A stretch of 64,000 bases of DNA, taken from the NCBI GenBank assembly GCA_902596675.1, contig CACJUO010000002.1, forward strand, positions 1 through 64,000, read 5' to 3'. The notes below the pieces were generated by a model. It was given only the letters and a program-made list of their open reading frames with translations, was not told the origin of the DNA and did no database searches. How positions within the stretch are numbered: position 1 is the stretch's first letter; the number at the start of each line of letters is the position of its first letter. Shown in pieces: positions 35,540 to 44,202 of this stretch. The translations under genes were made by a program, and so were the position numbers. Source of the stretch: an uncultured Pelagibacteraceae bacterium (GTDB lineage Bacteria; Pseudomonadota; Alphaproteobacteria; Pelagibacterales; Pelagibacteraceae).

Positions 35540-36682
35540 ATGGATGGACCACTAAAAAATTTATTAGTTGTTGATTTAACAAGGGTTTTGGTAGGACCTT
35601 ATTGTACAATGATACTCTCAGATTTAGGTGCGAGAGTTATAAAAATTGAGGCACCCGAAACAGGTGATGACTCTCGAAAATTTGGACCTTTTGTTAAAGA
35701 TTATTCTGCATACTTTATGTCGTTAAACAGAGGAAAAGAAAGTATCGCTTTGAATTTGAAGAACGATGAAGATAAAAAAATATTTAATAAAATATTATCA
35801 AAAGCAGATATTTTAGTAGAAAACTTTAAACCTGGCACATTAGAAAAATGGGGTTTTGGCTGGAAAGATGTAAGTAAAAAATATCCTAAATTAATTTATG
35901 CATCGGCATCAGGGTTTGGTCAAACTGGACCTTTAAAAGAGCTGCCAGCATATGACATGGTAGTTCAAGGTATGGGGGGCTTGATGAGTGTAACTGGCCA
36001 TCCAAACTCAGAACCAACAAGGGTTGGAACCTCTATTGGTGATATCACAGCAGGGCTGTTTACAGCAATTGGAATTAATGCAGCTTTATACGATAGGCAA
36101 AAAACTGGTAAAGGAGCTTTTATAGATGTCTCAATGTTAGATTGCCAAATAGCAATTTTAGAAAATGCAATTGCAAGATATCTTTCTAAAAATGAAATTC
36201 CAGGACCAATGGGTTCAAGACATCCATCTATTGCTCCCTTTGAAGCTTTTAAAACGAAAGATAGTTATATAATTATTGCTGCAGGAAATGATAAACTTTT
36301 TACAAAACTTTGTGACGTATTAAAAATTCCTGAAACTGCAAATGATGAAAGATTTAATTCTAATTCACTTAGATGTGAAAACATGGATCACTTAAAAGAA
36401 ATTTTTGAAAAACAATTGAGCTCCAAATCTACAGATGAATGGGTTAAAGAAATGGAAGAATTGAAAATTCCATGTGGGCCAATTTTTAATATAAAACAAG
36501 CTGTAGAAAATCCTCAAATTCAAGAAAGAAATATGATTGTAAAATCATACCACAAAATTATTGGTGAATTTAAATCTGCAGGAAACCCTATCAAAATGTC
36601 TACCTACAAAGATGAAAATACAAGGGGGAATATTCCTGATTTAGATGAGCACAGGGAAAAAATAATAAAGGAATTTAGTTAA
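35540..36682 (+). CDS. Class III (CaiB/BaiF/Frc family) CoA-transferase
   Basis: A 380-residue family III CoA-transferase. It has the N-terminal DLTRVLVGPYCTMILSDLGARVIKIE, the block ENFKPGTLEKWGFGW, and the catalytic Asp in the GD motif of SIGDITAG (Asp about residue 168). These enzymes move CoA between carboxylic acids through an aspartyl thioester. Divergent from the TRAP-malonyl-CoA decarboxylase operon, it could activate malonate with CoA taken from acetyl-CoA or succinyl-CoA, replacing the ligase MatB. That substrate is inference; family assignment is firm. Confidence 0.9.
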   Translation: MDGPLKNLLVVDLTRVLVGPYCTMILSDLGARVIKIEAPETGDDSRKFGPFVKDYSAYFMSLNRGKESIALNLKNDEDKKIFNKILSKADILVENFKPGTLEKWGFGWKDVSKKYPKLIYASASGFGQTGPLKELPAYDMVVQGMGGLMSVTGHPNSEPTRVGTSIGDITAGLFTAIGINAALYDRQKTGKGAFIDVSMLDCQIAILENAIARYLSKNEIPGPMGSRHPSIAPFEAFKTKDSYIIIAAGNDKLFTKLCDVLKIPETANDERFNSNSLRCENMDHLKEIFEKQLSSKSTDEWVKEMEELKIPCGPIFNIKQAVENPQIQERNMIVKSYHKIIGEFKSAGNPIKMSTYKDENTRGNIPDLDEHREKIIKEFS

Positions 36683-36683
36683 T

Positions 36684-37202
36684 TTATTCTTGGTTGTCTG
36701 TTTCGTCTGATACAGTCTCCTCTTGATCTTTCATTTCGTCCAATGAAACATCAGTCTCTTCTTCTTGCATGTCCTCAACAGGTTCAGATGAAGGTTGTTC
36801 AGCTGTATTTTGTAACTCAGCCAAATCATCTTTAGAGACTTGAATTTTTTCTGGAATTTTTCTAGCTCTCTTAGATGGAAGAATTGGTACACCACTTTTT
36901 GAAATTTCACCTTTATAAAGATTTTCAAAATCATCGCCAATATCATCTTCGTCCTCTGATGTATCATCAACTTGCTCAACATGTTTTCTTAACTTGTAAA
37001 CTGCAGCATCTGTTAAATCAGGAACTTTAATTGTTTCTTCAGCGATTTCTCTTAATGCTATGACAGTATTTTTGTCATTATCTCTATCTAAAGTAGGCTC
37101 TAATCCTGAGTTAAGTTGTGTAGCTCTTTCCTTAGCAACTAAAACTAATTCATAAGGACTATCCACTTTATCTATACAATCTTCTACTGTAACTCTTGCC
37201 AT
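36684..37202 (-). CDS. rpoZ: RNA polymerase omega subunit with long acidic tail
   Basis: The first 70-75 residues are clear Rpo[31 protein letters not shown] and [12 protein letters not shown]. The protein is 172 residues, against about 90-130 in most bacteria. The extension from about residue 75 is very rich in Asp and Glu ([15 protein letters not shown], then repeated EE/DE groups) with a short basic patch ([11 protein letters not shown]) in the middle, and looks disordered. Omega helps assemble the beta' subunit. It stands alone, not next to gmk or spoT. Confidence 0.92.
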   Translation of the reverse strand: MARVTVEDCIDKVDSPYELVLVAKERATQLNSGLEPTLDRDNDKNTVIALREIAEETIKVPDLTDAAVYKLRKHVEQVDDTSEDEDDIGDDFENLYKGEISKSGVPILPSKRARKIPEKIQVSKDDLAELQNTAEQPSSEPVEDMQEEETDVSLDEMKDQEETVSDETDNQE

Positions 37203-37244
37203 GGACGGTTAGATACACCTCGATTGCGAAAAAATCAAGCAGTA

Positions 37245-38453
37245 TTAGATATAAACAGGGTTTAATTTTTTTCTAATGGTGAAAAGCAAGGCTATAGAGC
37301 ACGCAATAGCAATTGCTGCAATAAATGCGATTTTTTCAATTGAAAATCCAGCATCTATAAAAAAGCCAAATAATGCAGTACCAAAAGCAGTTGCAAATAC
37401 CATTAAAGCAGTAGTCAAAGCTTTTATAGATCCAATATATTTTACACCGTAAATTTCTGCCCATGTTGATGATCCTAATAAGTTTGCTAGACCGTTTGAT
37501 ATTCCTACCAGTCCAAGAAATAAAAAAGCAGTTTGCGAAGCATCAAAATATATAATAACTAAAGTTCCTAAGAATAATGGAATATTCATATAGATTAGTA
37601 ATTTTCTACTTGTAAACTTATCAATTAAATAACCAGCAACAATTAAAGTAATTACAGAAAAAATTGAGTAAGACATAAAAGATTGCGCAATTGTATATTC
37701 ACCCCACCCTTTTGAATTAGTGACGAAAGATTGATACACAAATACTCCTGTAGCTATCCATGGCATTGCCAACATGTTTAATGAAACAATATAAAATCTA
37801 TAATCTCCAAGAACTTCTATTCTTTTCCAGTTTTTTATATTTTCTTCTTTTAAAATTTTGTTTTGATTACCCTCTCTAGTATCTAATTTGACATCTTTAA
37901 CTAAAATATAAGATGCCAATGGTAAGCAAATTAAAACTATTAAAGAAAATATTACCCATAAATCCTGCCAAACTATTAGAGTTAAAAGATAAACGATTAA
38001 TACGGGCATTATGAACTCTGCAGAAGATAAACCAAACCAAATAATGCTTAATGCTTTACCTCTAGATTTTGTAAAATATCTTGAAATGGTAGTTGAAGCT
38101 GTATGAGACATTAATCCTTGTCCAGAAAACCTCATTAAAAAAATTGCAACAAATAGAAAAGCTACTGAAGATGTTTTGGAAAAGAAAAAAGAGGAAAATG
38201 ATAAAAGTATAGTAACAAAAATTGCAAATTTAAGTACGTTTACATCATCAATTTTTTTTCCAATCCATATTAGAAGTAAACTACTAAATAGAGTAGCTGA
38301 TGCATAAATCGTGCCAAATTGTCCATGTGAAATAGAAAGTGTTTCTCTTATGCTTGAATTGAATAAACCTATAAAAAAACTCTGTCCAAAACATGAAAAA
38401 AATGTAAAAATAAATCCAAAAATAATTACTTTTAAACTTAAATTTTTAAACAT
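37245..38453 (-). CDS. Major facilitator superfamily transporter
   Basis: A 402-residue protein with about twelve membrane spans in two halves. The loop between spans 2 and 3 reads WIGKKIDD, a degenerate MFS motif A (G-x-x-x-D-R type), and its equivalent in the second half is GYLIDKFTSRKLL. A charged central loop (about residues 190-220) divides the halves. Substrate cannot be predicted. Its start is only 11 bases from the divergent dehydrogenase at 38465. Confidence 0.85.
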   Translation of the reverse strand: MFKNLSLKVIIFGFIFTFFSCFGQSFFIGLFNSSIRETLSISHGQFGTIYASATLFSSLLLIWIGKKIDDVNVLKFAIFVTILLSFSSFFFSKTSSVAFLFVAIFLMRFSGQGLMSHTASTTISRYFTKSRGKALSIIWFGLSSAEFIMPVLIVYLLTLIVWQDLWVIFSLIVLICLPLASYILVKDVKLDTREGNQNKILKEENIKNWKRIEVLGDYRFYIVSLNMLAMPWIATGVFVYQSFVTNSKGWGEYTIAQSFMSYSIFSVITLIVAGYLIDKFTSRKLLIYMNIPLFLGTLVIIYFDASQTAFLFLGLVGISNGLANLLGSSTWAEIYGVKYIGSIKALTTALMVFATAFGTALFGFFIDAGFSIEKIAFIAAIAIACSIALLFTIRKKLNPVYI

Positions 38454-38464
38454 ATATATATTTT

Positions 38465-39340
38465 ATGACTTGTAATGTTGCTTTCATAGGTCTCGGGGTA
38501 ATGGGTTATCCGATGGCTGGTTATATATCAAAAGCTGGGCACAATGTAACTGTTTTTAATAGAACAACTGCTAAAGCTGAAAAATGGATTACTGAATATA
38601 AAGGTAAAATGGCCCCAACACCAAAAGAAGCTGTGGAAGGTGCTGATTTTATTTTTACATGTGTGGGTAACGATGAGGATTTGAAACAAGTTACTTTAGG
38701 CGAAAACGGTTTATTTCATAGTGCTAAGGAAGGTTCAATCTACATAGATAATTCAACTGTATCTGCAGAAGTATCGAGAGAACTTTATATTAAAGCTAAA
38801 GAAAAAGGATTTGCATTTTTAGATGCACCAATTTCTGGAGGTCAATCAGGTGCTGAAGGTGGAATTCTAACAGTCATGGTAGGAGGTGATGAAGAAGTTT
38901 TCGAAAAAGCCGAACCAGTAATTGATTGCTATAGTAAAAAAGTAAAATTAATTGGTCCATCGGGAAGTGGTCAACTTACAAAAATGATGAACCAAATGTG
39001 TATTGCAGGTGTTGTTCAAGGTCTATCAGAAGCTATCAATTTTGGAATAAATGCTGGTTTAGATATTGATAAAGTAATGGAAACAATATCAAAAGGCGCA
39101 GCTCAATCTTGGCAAATGGAAAATAGATATAAAACAATGGTTGAAGACAAATTTGATTACGGTTTTGCAGTAGATTGGATGAGAAAAGATTTAAAGATTG
39201 TAATTGAAGAAGCTAAAAGAAATGGTTCACCTGTTCCTATCACTGAAATTGTTGATAACTATTATGCTGATGTTCAAAAAATGGGTGGTAACCGTTGGGA
39301 TAGTTCTAGTCTGATCGCTAGGCTTAAAAAAAAGAAATAA
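38465..39340 (+). CDS. Beta-hydroxyacid dehydrogenase (3-hydroxyisobutyrate/tartronate semialdehyde type)
   Basis: A 291-residue NAD(P)-dependent oxidoreductase. The Rossmann start is FIGLGVMGYPMAGYISKAGH, the substrate loop is DAPISGGQSGAEGG (about residues 121-134), and the catalytic Lys lies in GSGQLTKMMNQM (about residue 173). FNRTTAKAEKW after the second strand (Arg following Asn) suggests NADP preference. It could act on 3-hydroxyisobutyrate, 2-hydroxy-3-oxopropionate or succinic-semialdehyde-like substrates. It begins only 11 bases from the divergent MFS gene, and a flavin-binding protein follows after 4 bases. Confidence 0.88.
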   Translation: MTCNVAFIGLGVMGYPMAGYISKAGHNVTVFNRTTAKAEKWITEYKGKMAPTPKEAVEGADFIFTCVGNDEDLKQVTLGENGLFHSAKEGSIYIDNSTVSAEVSRELYIKAKEKGFAFLDAPISGGQSGAEGGILTVMVGGDEEVFEKAEPVIDCYSKKVKLIGPSGSGQLTKMMNQMCIAGVVQGLSEAINFGINAGLDIDKVMETISKGAAQSWQMENRYKTMVEDKFDYGFAVDWMRKDLKIVIEEAKRNGSPVPITEIVDNYYADVQKMGGNRWDSSSLIARLKKKK

Positions 39341-39344
39341 TCTA

Positions 39345-39950
39345 ATGTCAAATACCGTCCCATACTATGAGGACTTTTCTGAAATAAAGAAAAAAATATG
39401 GTCGATGCTCGATGATGCTGTAACGAATAGATCATCACCTTTTCGAATTCCAGTATTTGTTTGTGGAGATCAATCAGAATTTGATGGAAGAATAGTAGTT
39501 CTTAGAAAATCTGACCAATCAAATAATCTTCTTCAGTTTCATAGCGATATTAGATCAGATAAAATTCCAAAATTAAAAAAAAACAGCAGTGCAGCGCTCA
39601 TATTCTATGACAAAGAAGAAAAGATACAGCTTAGAGTAAAAGTTAAATGTGTTGTCAATCATGACAATGAAATCACAGAACAATCATGGTCAAAAACAGC
39701 TCATGTAAGTCGTAAATGTTATTTGGTAAATAATGGTCCTGGAACAGAAATTGATGAACCGAGTTCTGGTTTAGATGATGAAATAGAAAAATCAGGCTTT
39801 AACATGGAACAAAGCGAAGAAGGTTATAAAAACTTTACCGTAATTCAATGCAACATTGAAAGAATTGAGTGGCTTTATCTTGCAGCAAAAGGTCATAGAA
39901 GAGCAAGATTTGATATTACAAGTAATAAACAAAGCTGGCTAATTCCGTAA
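39345..39950 (+). CDS. Pyridoxamine 5'-phosphate oxidase-like FMN-binding protein
   Basis: A 201-residue split-barrel protein. Recognisable parts are FSEIKKKIWSMLDDAVTNRSSPFRIPVFVCGD, FDGRIVVLRKSDQSNNLLQFHSDIRSDKI (FMN-phosphate region with R-S-x-K) and a C-terminal IERIEWLYLAAKGHRRARFD similar to the PNPOx end W--L---GHRRA-F. It resembles the alr4036-type family of unknown substrates more than true PdxH. It lies 4 bases after the dehydrogenase and 2 bases before a small membrane protein. Confidence 0.8.
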   Translation: MSNTVPYYEDFSEIKKKIWSMLDDAVTNRSSPFRIPVFVCGDQSEFDGRIVVLRKSDQSNNLLQFHSDIRSDKIPKLKKNSSAALIFYDKEEKIQLRVKVKCVVNHDNEITEQSWSKTAHVSRKCYLVNNGPGTEIDEPSSGLDDEIEKSGFNMEQSEEGYKNFTVIQCNIERIEWLYLAAKGHRRARFDITSNKQSWLIP

Positions 39951-39952
39951 AA

Positions 39953-40153
39953 ATGTTAAGTGGATTTATTATTGCTGTAGCACTTGTTTTGGGTGGCTTA
40001 GCTGTAATGAGATTTGGTATTTTCCAAATCAGAAAATTTAAAAAGGGTGAAACTAGAGTTACTAAGAAATTTAGTGAACAAATAGCTTTTTTAATATTTT
40101 TTGTAATTATTTTAGGATTAATTATTTACTCGATTAATGATTTTCTTTTCTAA
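39953..40153 (+). CDS. Small two-span membrane protein, unknown
   Basis: A 66-residue protein with two hydrophobic segments (about residues 3-24 and 46-65) around a basic cytoplasm-type loop (QIRKFKKGETRVTKKFSEQ). It begins two bases after the flavoprotein gene on the same strand and overlaps the convergent gene by 4 bases. I do not recognise a family. Tight operon position and clean hydrophobic pattern support it. Confidence 0.6.
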   Translation: MLSGFIIAVALVLGGLAVMRFGIFQIRKFKKGETRVTKKFSEQIAFLIFFVIILGLIIYSINDFLF

Positions 40154-41013
40154 AAGTTATTGAAATCTTTGTATCTATTATAAGTGCACCAAGTTCTTTT
40201 TTTTTTAATTTTTTTTAGTTTTTTATGGGAATATCTATCCCTCCACTCATAATTACTATCAGGAGAAATACCTCGACCAACCTCCGCAGCCATTGCACAT
40301 TTTAAGTATACTGGATTAAAAGGTGTGCTTGAGGTTGGTTCTAAAAATACAGAATCTTTAAAATCAGGACAAGTGGGATCTTTATGATTATATAATGATC
40401 CCAAATTATATTTGTCTCCCCCGTCAGGTCCTCCAATTATTGTTCCAAACTTGTGTCCGTTTTTATTTCCTTTTGTGCATGGCCATGCAAATCCATTTAC
40501 ATGCATTAATTCGTGTAGTGTAATTAGAATTCTTTTTTTGGCACTTGGATTATATTTACTTTTTAAAAAGATGTATCCATGGTGAACACTTCCTTGTCCA
40601 CCATCTCTATGTCCTACATCAACCCATGCAAAGTACAATTTATTGGGATCATTAAAACCTAATTTTGTTAAATAAGCGTCAGGGTAATTCATCCCATAGT
40701 TTCCTTTGTATTGTTTATCAAATCTAACAAAAGAAATATCCATTTTGCCGTCTTCCCTTAAGTCATACCTAAACTTCTGATTACCCTTTGTCATTTCCAG
40801 CATTTTTTCATTAGCCTCTAATAATTCCTTCTCCATTTTTCCATTTATATCCCACTCTCTATCTTCGCTGTCTTTATTTAATAGATATATAAAATGAATT
40901 TGAGGTTCATCAGAAACATCTGGTTGATCTACAAAATATCTTCCAACTTTTTGATCTGATGCAAAAACAGAATTTGAAAATAGGAAAAAAACTATTATTA
41001 ATATTTTAATCAT
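40150..41013 (-). CDS. Secreted putative zinc metalloprotease-like protein (HELMH)
   Basis: A 287-residue protein with a short signal peptide (MIKILIIVFFLFSNSVFA, cut after about residue 18). The centre has LITLHELMHVNGFAWPC, an HExxH zinc site with a possible third ligand among later histidines (for example in GHKFG). Six or so cysteines (WPCT, PTCPD, LKCAM, RTWCTY) suggest disulfides outside the cytoplasm. I do not recognise a named family. It follows a second secreted gene with a 4-base ATGA overlap, so the two probably act together. Confidence 0.7.
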   Translation of the reverse strand: MIKILIIVFFLFSNSVFASDQKVGRYFVDQPDVSDEPQIHFIYLLNKDSEDREWDINGKMEKELLEANEKMLEMTKGNQKFRYDLREDGKMDISFVRFDKQYKGNYGMNYPDAYLTKLGFNDPNKLYFAWVDVGHRDGGQGSVHHGYIFLKSKYNPSAKKRILITLHELMHVNGFAWPCTKGNKNGHKFGTIIGGPDGGDKYNLGSLYNHKDPTCPDFKDSVFLEPTSSTPFNPVYLKCAMAAEVGRGISPDSNYEWRDRYSHKKLKKIKKKRTWCTYNRYKDFNNF

Positions 41014-41600
41014 TTAGATATTTTTTTATCATTTAATCCTACCATCGCTTTTCCTGGAGAAAAAGTATAATCATTATCATCCATTAACTTACCGTTTTTC
41101 ATATTATATAATTTCCAATTAAATTTTATGCTGCTATTTTTTTTTTTTCCTAATTTTAAAATTGTTAATTCAATTTTTCTAGGTTTCCCTCCAGAAGACC
41201 CTTCAAAAGACCTTGTTTCTCCCTCTTTCCAAATTCCCAAGGGAAATTTACATCCATTTTCAATTATTCTACCACCACGTCTACTATCCCAAATTCTTCC
41301 TATGCATTGTCCATCGTTAGTTATAGTAAATAGCTGGGTTTTGAGACCACTTTGCCCTTTTCTTGTTCTTTTATAAACTTTTATTTTTTCTCCAGTTTCT
41401 GGATGATCCCAATCTTCAGGACCTATAATTTCCTTTTTTTTCTTTTCGCCAAATACCAAATTAGCTTTTGTAAATTTAATTTCTGTATCATTTCTAATTT
41501 TTCCACCTGTGAAAAGCTCTAAAGGTATAAATCTCTCAAAAGCTTGGGAAAATTGAGTTAATAAAACTAATATTACAAAACTATAAAAAAGTTTTTTCAT
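41010..41600 (-). CDS. Secreted protein of unknown function, partner of the HELMH protein
   Basis: I start it at the ATG at 41600 (MKKLFYSFVILVLLTQFSQA), where it overlaps the upstream stop by one base (TAATG); the track's start ten codons earlier runs into the carbonic-anhydrase-like gene. That gives 196 residues with a signal peptide cut near residue 20. The mature protein is polar and basic with two cysteines (GQCIGRIW and NGCKFPLG) and looks beta-rich. No family recognised. It is translationally coupled to the HELMH gene downstream. Confidence 0.65.
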   Translation of the reverse strand: MKKLFYSFVILVLLTQFSQAFERFIPLELFTGGKIRNDTEIKFTKANLVFGEKKKKEIIGPEDWDHPETGEKIKVYKRTRKGQSGLKTQLFTITNDGQCIGRIWDSRRGGRIIENGCKFPLGIWKEGETRSFEGSSGGKPRKIELTILKLGKKKNSSIKFNWKLYNMKNGKLMDDNDYTFSPGKAMVGLNDKKISK

Positions 41601-42112
41601 TAAAAAATAGACTTTGAATATTTTTTCCAATTTTCTTGGTACCTAATTGCGTTTTGTTTTATTGCATCAATTTCATCATCAGTACACTGCCTTATTACTT
41701 TTCCAGGTGATCCAATTACTAAAGAATTATCAGGAATTTCTTTTCTCTCTGTTACCAATGATTTAGCACCAATTATACAATTCTTTCCAATTTTTGCTCT
41801 GTTAAGAACTACTGCTCCAATCCCAATTAAAGAATTATCGTCAATTGTGCAACCATGAAGCATAACCATATGACCAATCGTTACATTTTTTCCAATTTTC
41901 AAAGGGTAACCTGGGTCTGTATGTAAAACACTTCCATCTTGTACATTTGAACCTTCTCCAATGTGTATATTTTCGATATCACCTCTAAGAGTTGCATTAA
42001 ACCAGACACTGGAGTTTTTTTCTAATGTTACATCTCCAATTATAACAGCGTTAGGCGCTACCCAATTTTCGCCAAGGTTTTTTGGTTTTTTATCTTTTAA
42101 ATCATAAAACAT
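41600..42112 (-). CDS. Gamma carbonic anhydrase-like hexapeptide-repeat protein
   Basis: A 170-residue left-handed beta-helix protein of the gamma-CA/PaaY family. Zinc histidines sit in SVLHTD (about residue 66), TIGHMVMLHG (two His, about 83 and 88). Repeats such as VIIGDVTLEKNSSVWFNATLRGD and IGKNCIIGAKSLVTE are typical. It may hydrate CO2 or act on another small molecule; many relatives have no proven activity. It heads the run leading to the two secreted proteins and faces a redoxin gene across 20 bases. Confidence 0.87.
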   Translation of the reverse strand: MFYDLKDKKPKNLGENWVAPNAVIIGDVTLEKNSSVWFNATLRGDIENIHIGEGSNVQDGSVLHTDPGYPLKIGKNVTIGHMVMLHGCTIDDNSLIGIGAVVLNRAKIGKNCIIGAKSLVTERKEIPDNSLVIGSPGKVIRQCTDDEIDAIKQNAIRYQENWKKYSKSIF

Positions 42113-42132
42113 AAATTATATAGTCTTTTATC

Positions 42133-42684
42133 ATGGCATTAACAAAAACACCAATTTGTGACTTTGGTAAAAAAGCTGATTACTTTGAACTTAAATCAAT
42201 AGATAATAAAATAATTTCATTGAATGATGTAAAAGGTGAAAACGGAACATTAATAATGTTTATTTGTAATCACTGTCCTTATGTTTTGGCAGTTATTAAA
42301 AATGTTGTTGAGGACTGTAAAGAATTAGAAATTGATGGAATTAAGTCTATAGCAATAATGTCAAATGACCCAAAAAGATATGAAGAAGACTCATTTGATA
42401 ATATGATTAAATTTTCAAAAAATCATAATTTTAATTTTCCATATGTAATAGATGAAACTCAAGAAGTAGCAAAAACTTATGGTGCAGTCTGTACTCCTGA
42501 TTTTTTTGGATACAATAAAGATCTTGAGCTTCAATACAGAGGAAGAATAAGAGAATTAAAAAACTTAAAACCTTCTAAAAATGGAGACAGTGAACTTAAA
42601 AAAGCTATGAAAATGATAGCAAAGTTCAACAAAGGTCCAAATGAGCAGTTTCCAAGTATGGGCTGCAGTATTAAGTGGTTTTAA
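42133..42684 (+). CDS. Thioredoxin-fold redoxin (AhpC/TSA-like)
   Basis: A 183-residue peroxiredoxin-like protein. The N-terminal DFGKKADYFELKSIDNKIISLNDVKG is followed by the active-site region MFICNHCPYVLAV (Cys pair C-x-x-C, about residues 47-50) and a GAVCTPDFFGYN cis-Pro loop. No signal peptide, so cytosolic. Similar proteins are annotated as thioredoxin family or peroxiredoxin-like; the reductant and substrate are unknown. Confidence 0.85.
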   Translation: MALTKTPICDFGKKADYFELKSIDNKIISLNDVKGENGTLIMFICNHCPYVLAVIKNVVEDCKELEIDGIKSIAIMSNDPKRYEEDSFDNMIKFSKNHNFNFPYVIDETQEVAKTYGAVCTPDFFGYNKDLELQYRGRIRELKNLKPSKNGDSELKKAMKMIAKFNKGPNEQFPSMGCSIKWF

Positions 42685-42690
42685 CTAATA

Positions 42691-43773
42691 ATGTATTTAT
42701 TAATTACTAGAACTTTTCCACCAGAGTTAGGGGGTATGCAAAATCTCATGTGGGGATTGGCAAGATCTCTTGCAAAACTTAATTTGATAAAAGTATTTGC
42801 TGATTACCATGAAAATCACGAAGAATTTGATAGTTCTGTCTCATTTTCTATTGAAAGAGTTAGTGGAATGAAACTAATAAGAAAATATCGAAAATCTTAT
42901 TTGATAAATGATTATCTTGAAAATAATAAAAATGTAGAATGTTTGATTGCTGATCATTGGAAAAGTTTAGAACTAATTAAAACAAATAAAAAGAAAATCT
43001 GTCTAATTCATTCAAAAGAAATAAATCACCCTAAAGGCTCAGGATTAAATAAAAAAGTTTTAACAGTTTTAAAAAATGTTGATCATGTTGTTGCTAATTC
43101 AAATTATACAAAAAACTTAGCTATAGACTTAGGAGTAGATGAAAGAAAAATAGTTGTTATTAATCCTGGCGTTGACCCAGTAATTGAAGTTCCAAAAAAA
43201 TCTTTAGATGAGGCTGAGGAAATATTAAAGGGTAAGAAAAATAGACTAATTACAGTTTCAAGATTTGACAAAAGGAAAAATCACGAAAAAGTAATAATGG
43301 CAGTTAGAAACTTAAAAGAAATTTATCCAGAAATAATTTATACTTGTATTGGCTATGGAGATGAGGAAGAAAAATTAAAAAAATTAGTTGTTGAGCTAAA
43401 ATTAGAAGATCAAGTAACTTTTTTAAAAGATATACCAACTGATTTAAAAAATGCTCTCATTGCAAAATCAAATATTTTTGTAATGCCATCTATAATTTAT
43501 AAAAAATCAGTTGAAGGTTTTGGTATAGCCTATGTTGAAGCTGCCCAATATGGAATTCCGTCTATTGGAGGTAAAGATGGAGGAGCTTCAGATGCAATAA
43601 TTCATGAAAAAACTGGTTTAATATGCGATGGTAATAAACTAGAAGATATTTACGCAAGTATAGATACTCTTTTTAAAGAAAATAAATATCTAGAGTATGG
43701 AAAAGAAGCAAAAATTAATTCTACAAACTTTTTATGGGATAAGATAATTGAAAAATATAAGAGAATCCTATAA
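42691..43773 (+). CDS. Glycosyltransferase family 4
   Basis: A 360-residue GT-B enzyme. It starts LITRTFPPELGGMQNLMWGLARSL, the acceptor-site pattern of GT4 (FPP-x-x-GG). The donor site is VSRFDKRKNHEKVI (Arg and Lys), and the E-x7-E motif is EGFGIAYVEAAQYGIPSI (about residues 271-288). It transfers a sugar from a nucleotide donor to a lipid or glycan. It follows the redoxin gene after 6 bases, and a small membrane protein follows after 9. Confidence 0.87.
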   Translation: MYLLITRTFPPELGGMQNLMWGLARSLAKLNLIKVFADYHENHEEFDSSVSFSIERVSGMKLIRKYRKSYLINDYLENNKNVECLIADHWKSLELIKTNKKKICLIHSKEINHPKGSGLNKKVLTVLKNVDHVVANSNYTKNLAIDLGVDERKIVVINPGVDPVIEVPKKSLDEAEEILKGKKNRLITVSRFDKRKNHEKVIMAVRNLKEIYPEIIYTCIGYGDEEEKLKKLVVELKLEDQVTFLKDIPTDLKNALIAKSNIFVMPSIIYKKSVEGFGIAYVEAAQYGIPSIGGKDGGASDAIIHEKTGLICDGNKLEDIYASIDTLFKENKYLEYGKEAKINSTNFLWDKIIEKYKRIL

Positions 43774-43782
43774 AATAGAAAT

Positions 43783-44202
43783 ATGATTGCAAAGTTTAAT
43801 AACATTTTTTACTTAATTGTCTTTCTTGCACATTTTATAGGAATAGCTGCATATTGTTTTCAAACAATTGCTGGAACCAAAAAATTTATGGATAAGTTTG
43901 GTATAGATCATAGTGCAGCTGTAATGGTTAGATTTGTCGGAGCACTAATGCTTGGTTGGGTAATAATGGCTATTTATATAATGTTTGTAAGACCAAATGG
44001 AGTTGAAGGTACTTGGGCATTTTTTAATTTAATATTTATTATACATGCATGTGTTTTAGGAACAAATTTCTACTCGCTTAAAATTGATAAAACTGGTCTT
44101 AATGAAAAAGTTACTAATGAAGGTATTATAGCGCCTATAGTCTTTTTAATTATGATGGCTATACTTTGTTACGGTCTATCAGATAAAATTTATATCACTT
44201 AA
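43783..44202 (+). CDS. Four-span membrane protein of unknown function
   Basis: A 139-residue protein with four hydrophobic segments (about residues 8-27, 45-67, 76-96 and 113-133). Between the first two lies QTIAGTKKFMDKFGIDHSAAVMVRFVGALMLGW. I do not recognise a family by name. It is the third gene after the redoxin and glycosyltransferase and overlaps the convergent amine oxidase by 4 bases. Confidence 0.65.
   Translation: MIAKFNNIFYLIVFLAHFIGIAAYCFQTIAGTKKFMDKFGIDHSAAVMVRFVGALMLGWVIMAIYIMFVRPNGVEGTWAFFNLIFIIHACVLGTNFYSLKIDKTGLNEKVTNEGIIAPIVFLIMMAILCYGLSDKIYIT

Noticed and set aside
36731-36982. Minus-strand ORF in another frame of rpoZ
   Set aside because: Frame-shifted reading of the acidic tail coding region.
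41601-41630. Ten-codon extension of the secreted-protein ORF
   Set aside because: It lies inside the end of the carbonic-anhydrase-like gene and would place residues before the signal peptide.
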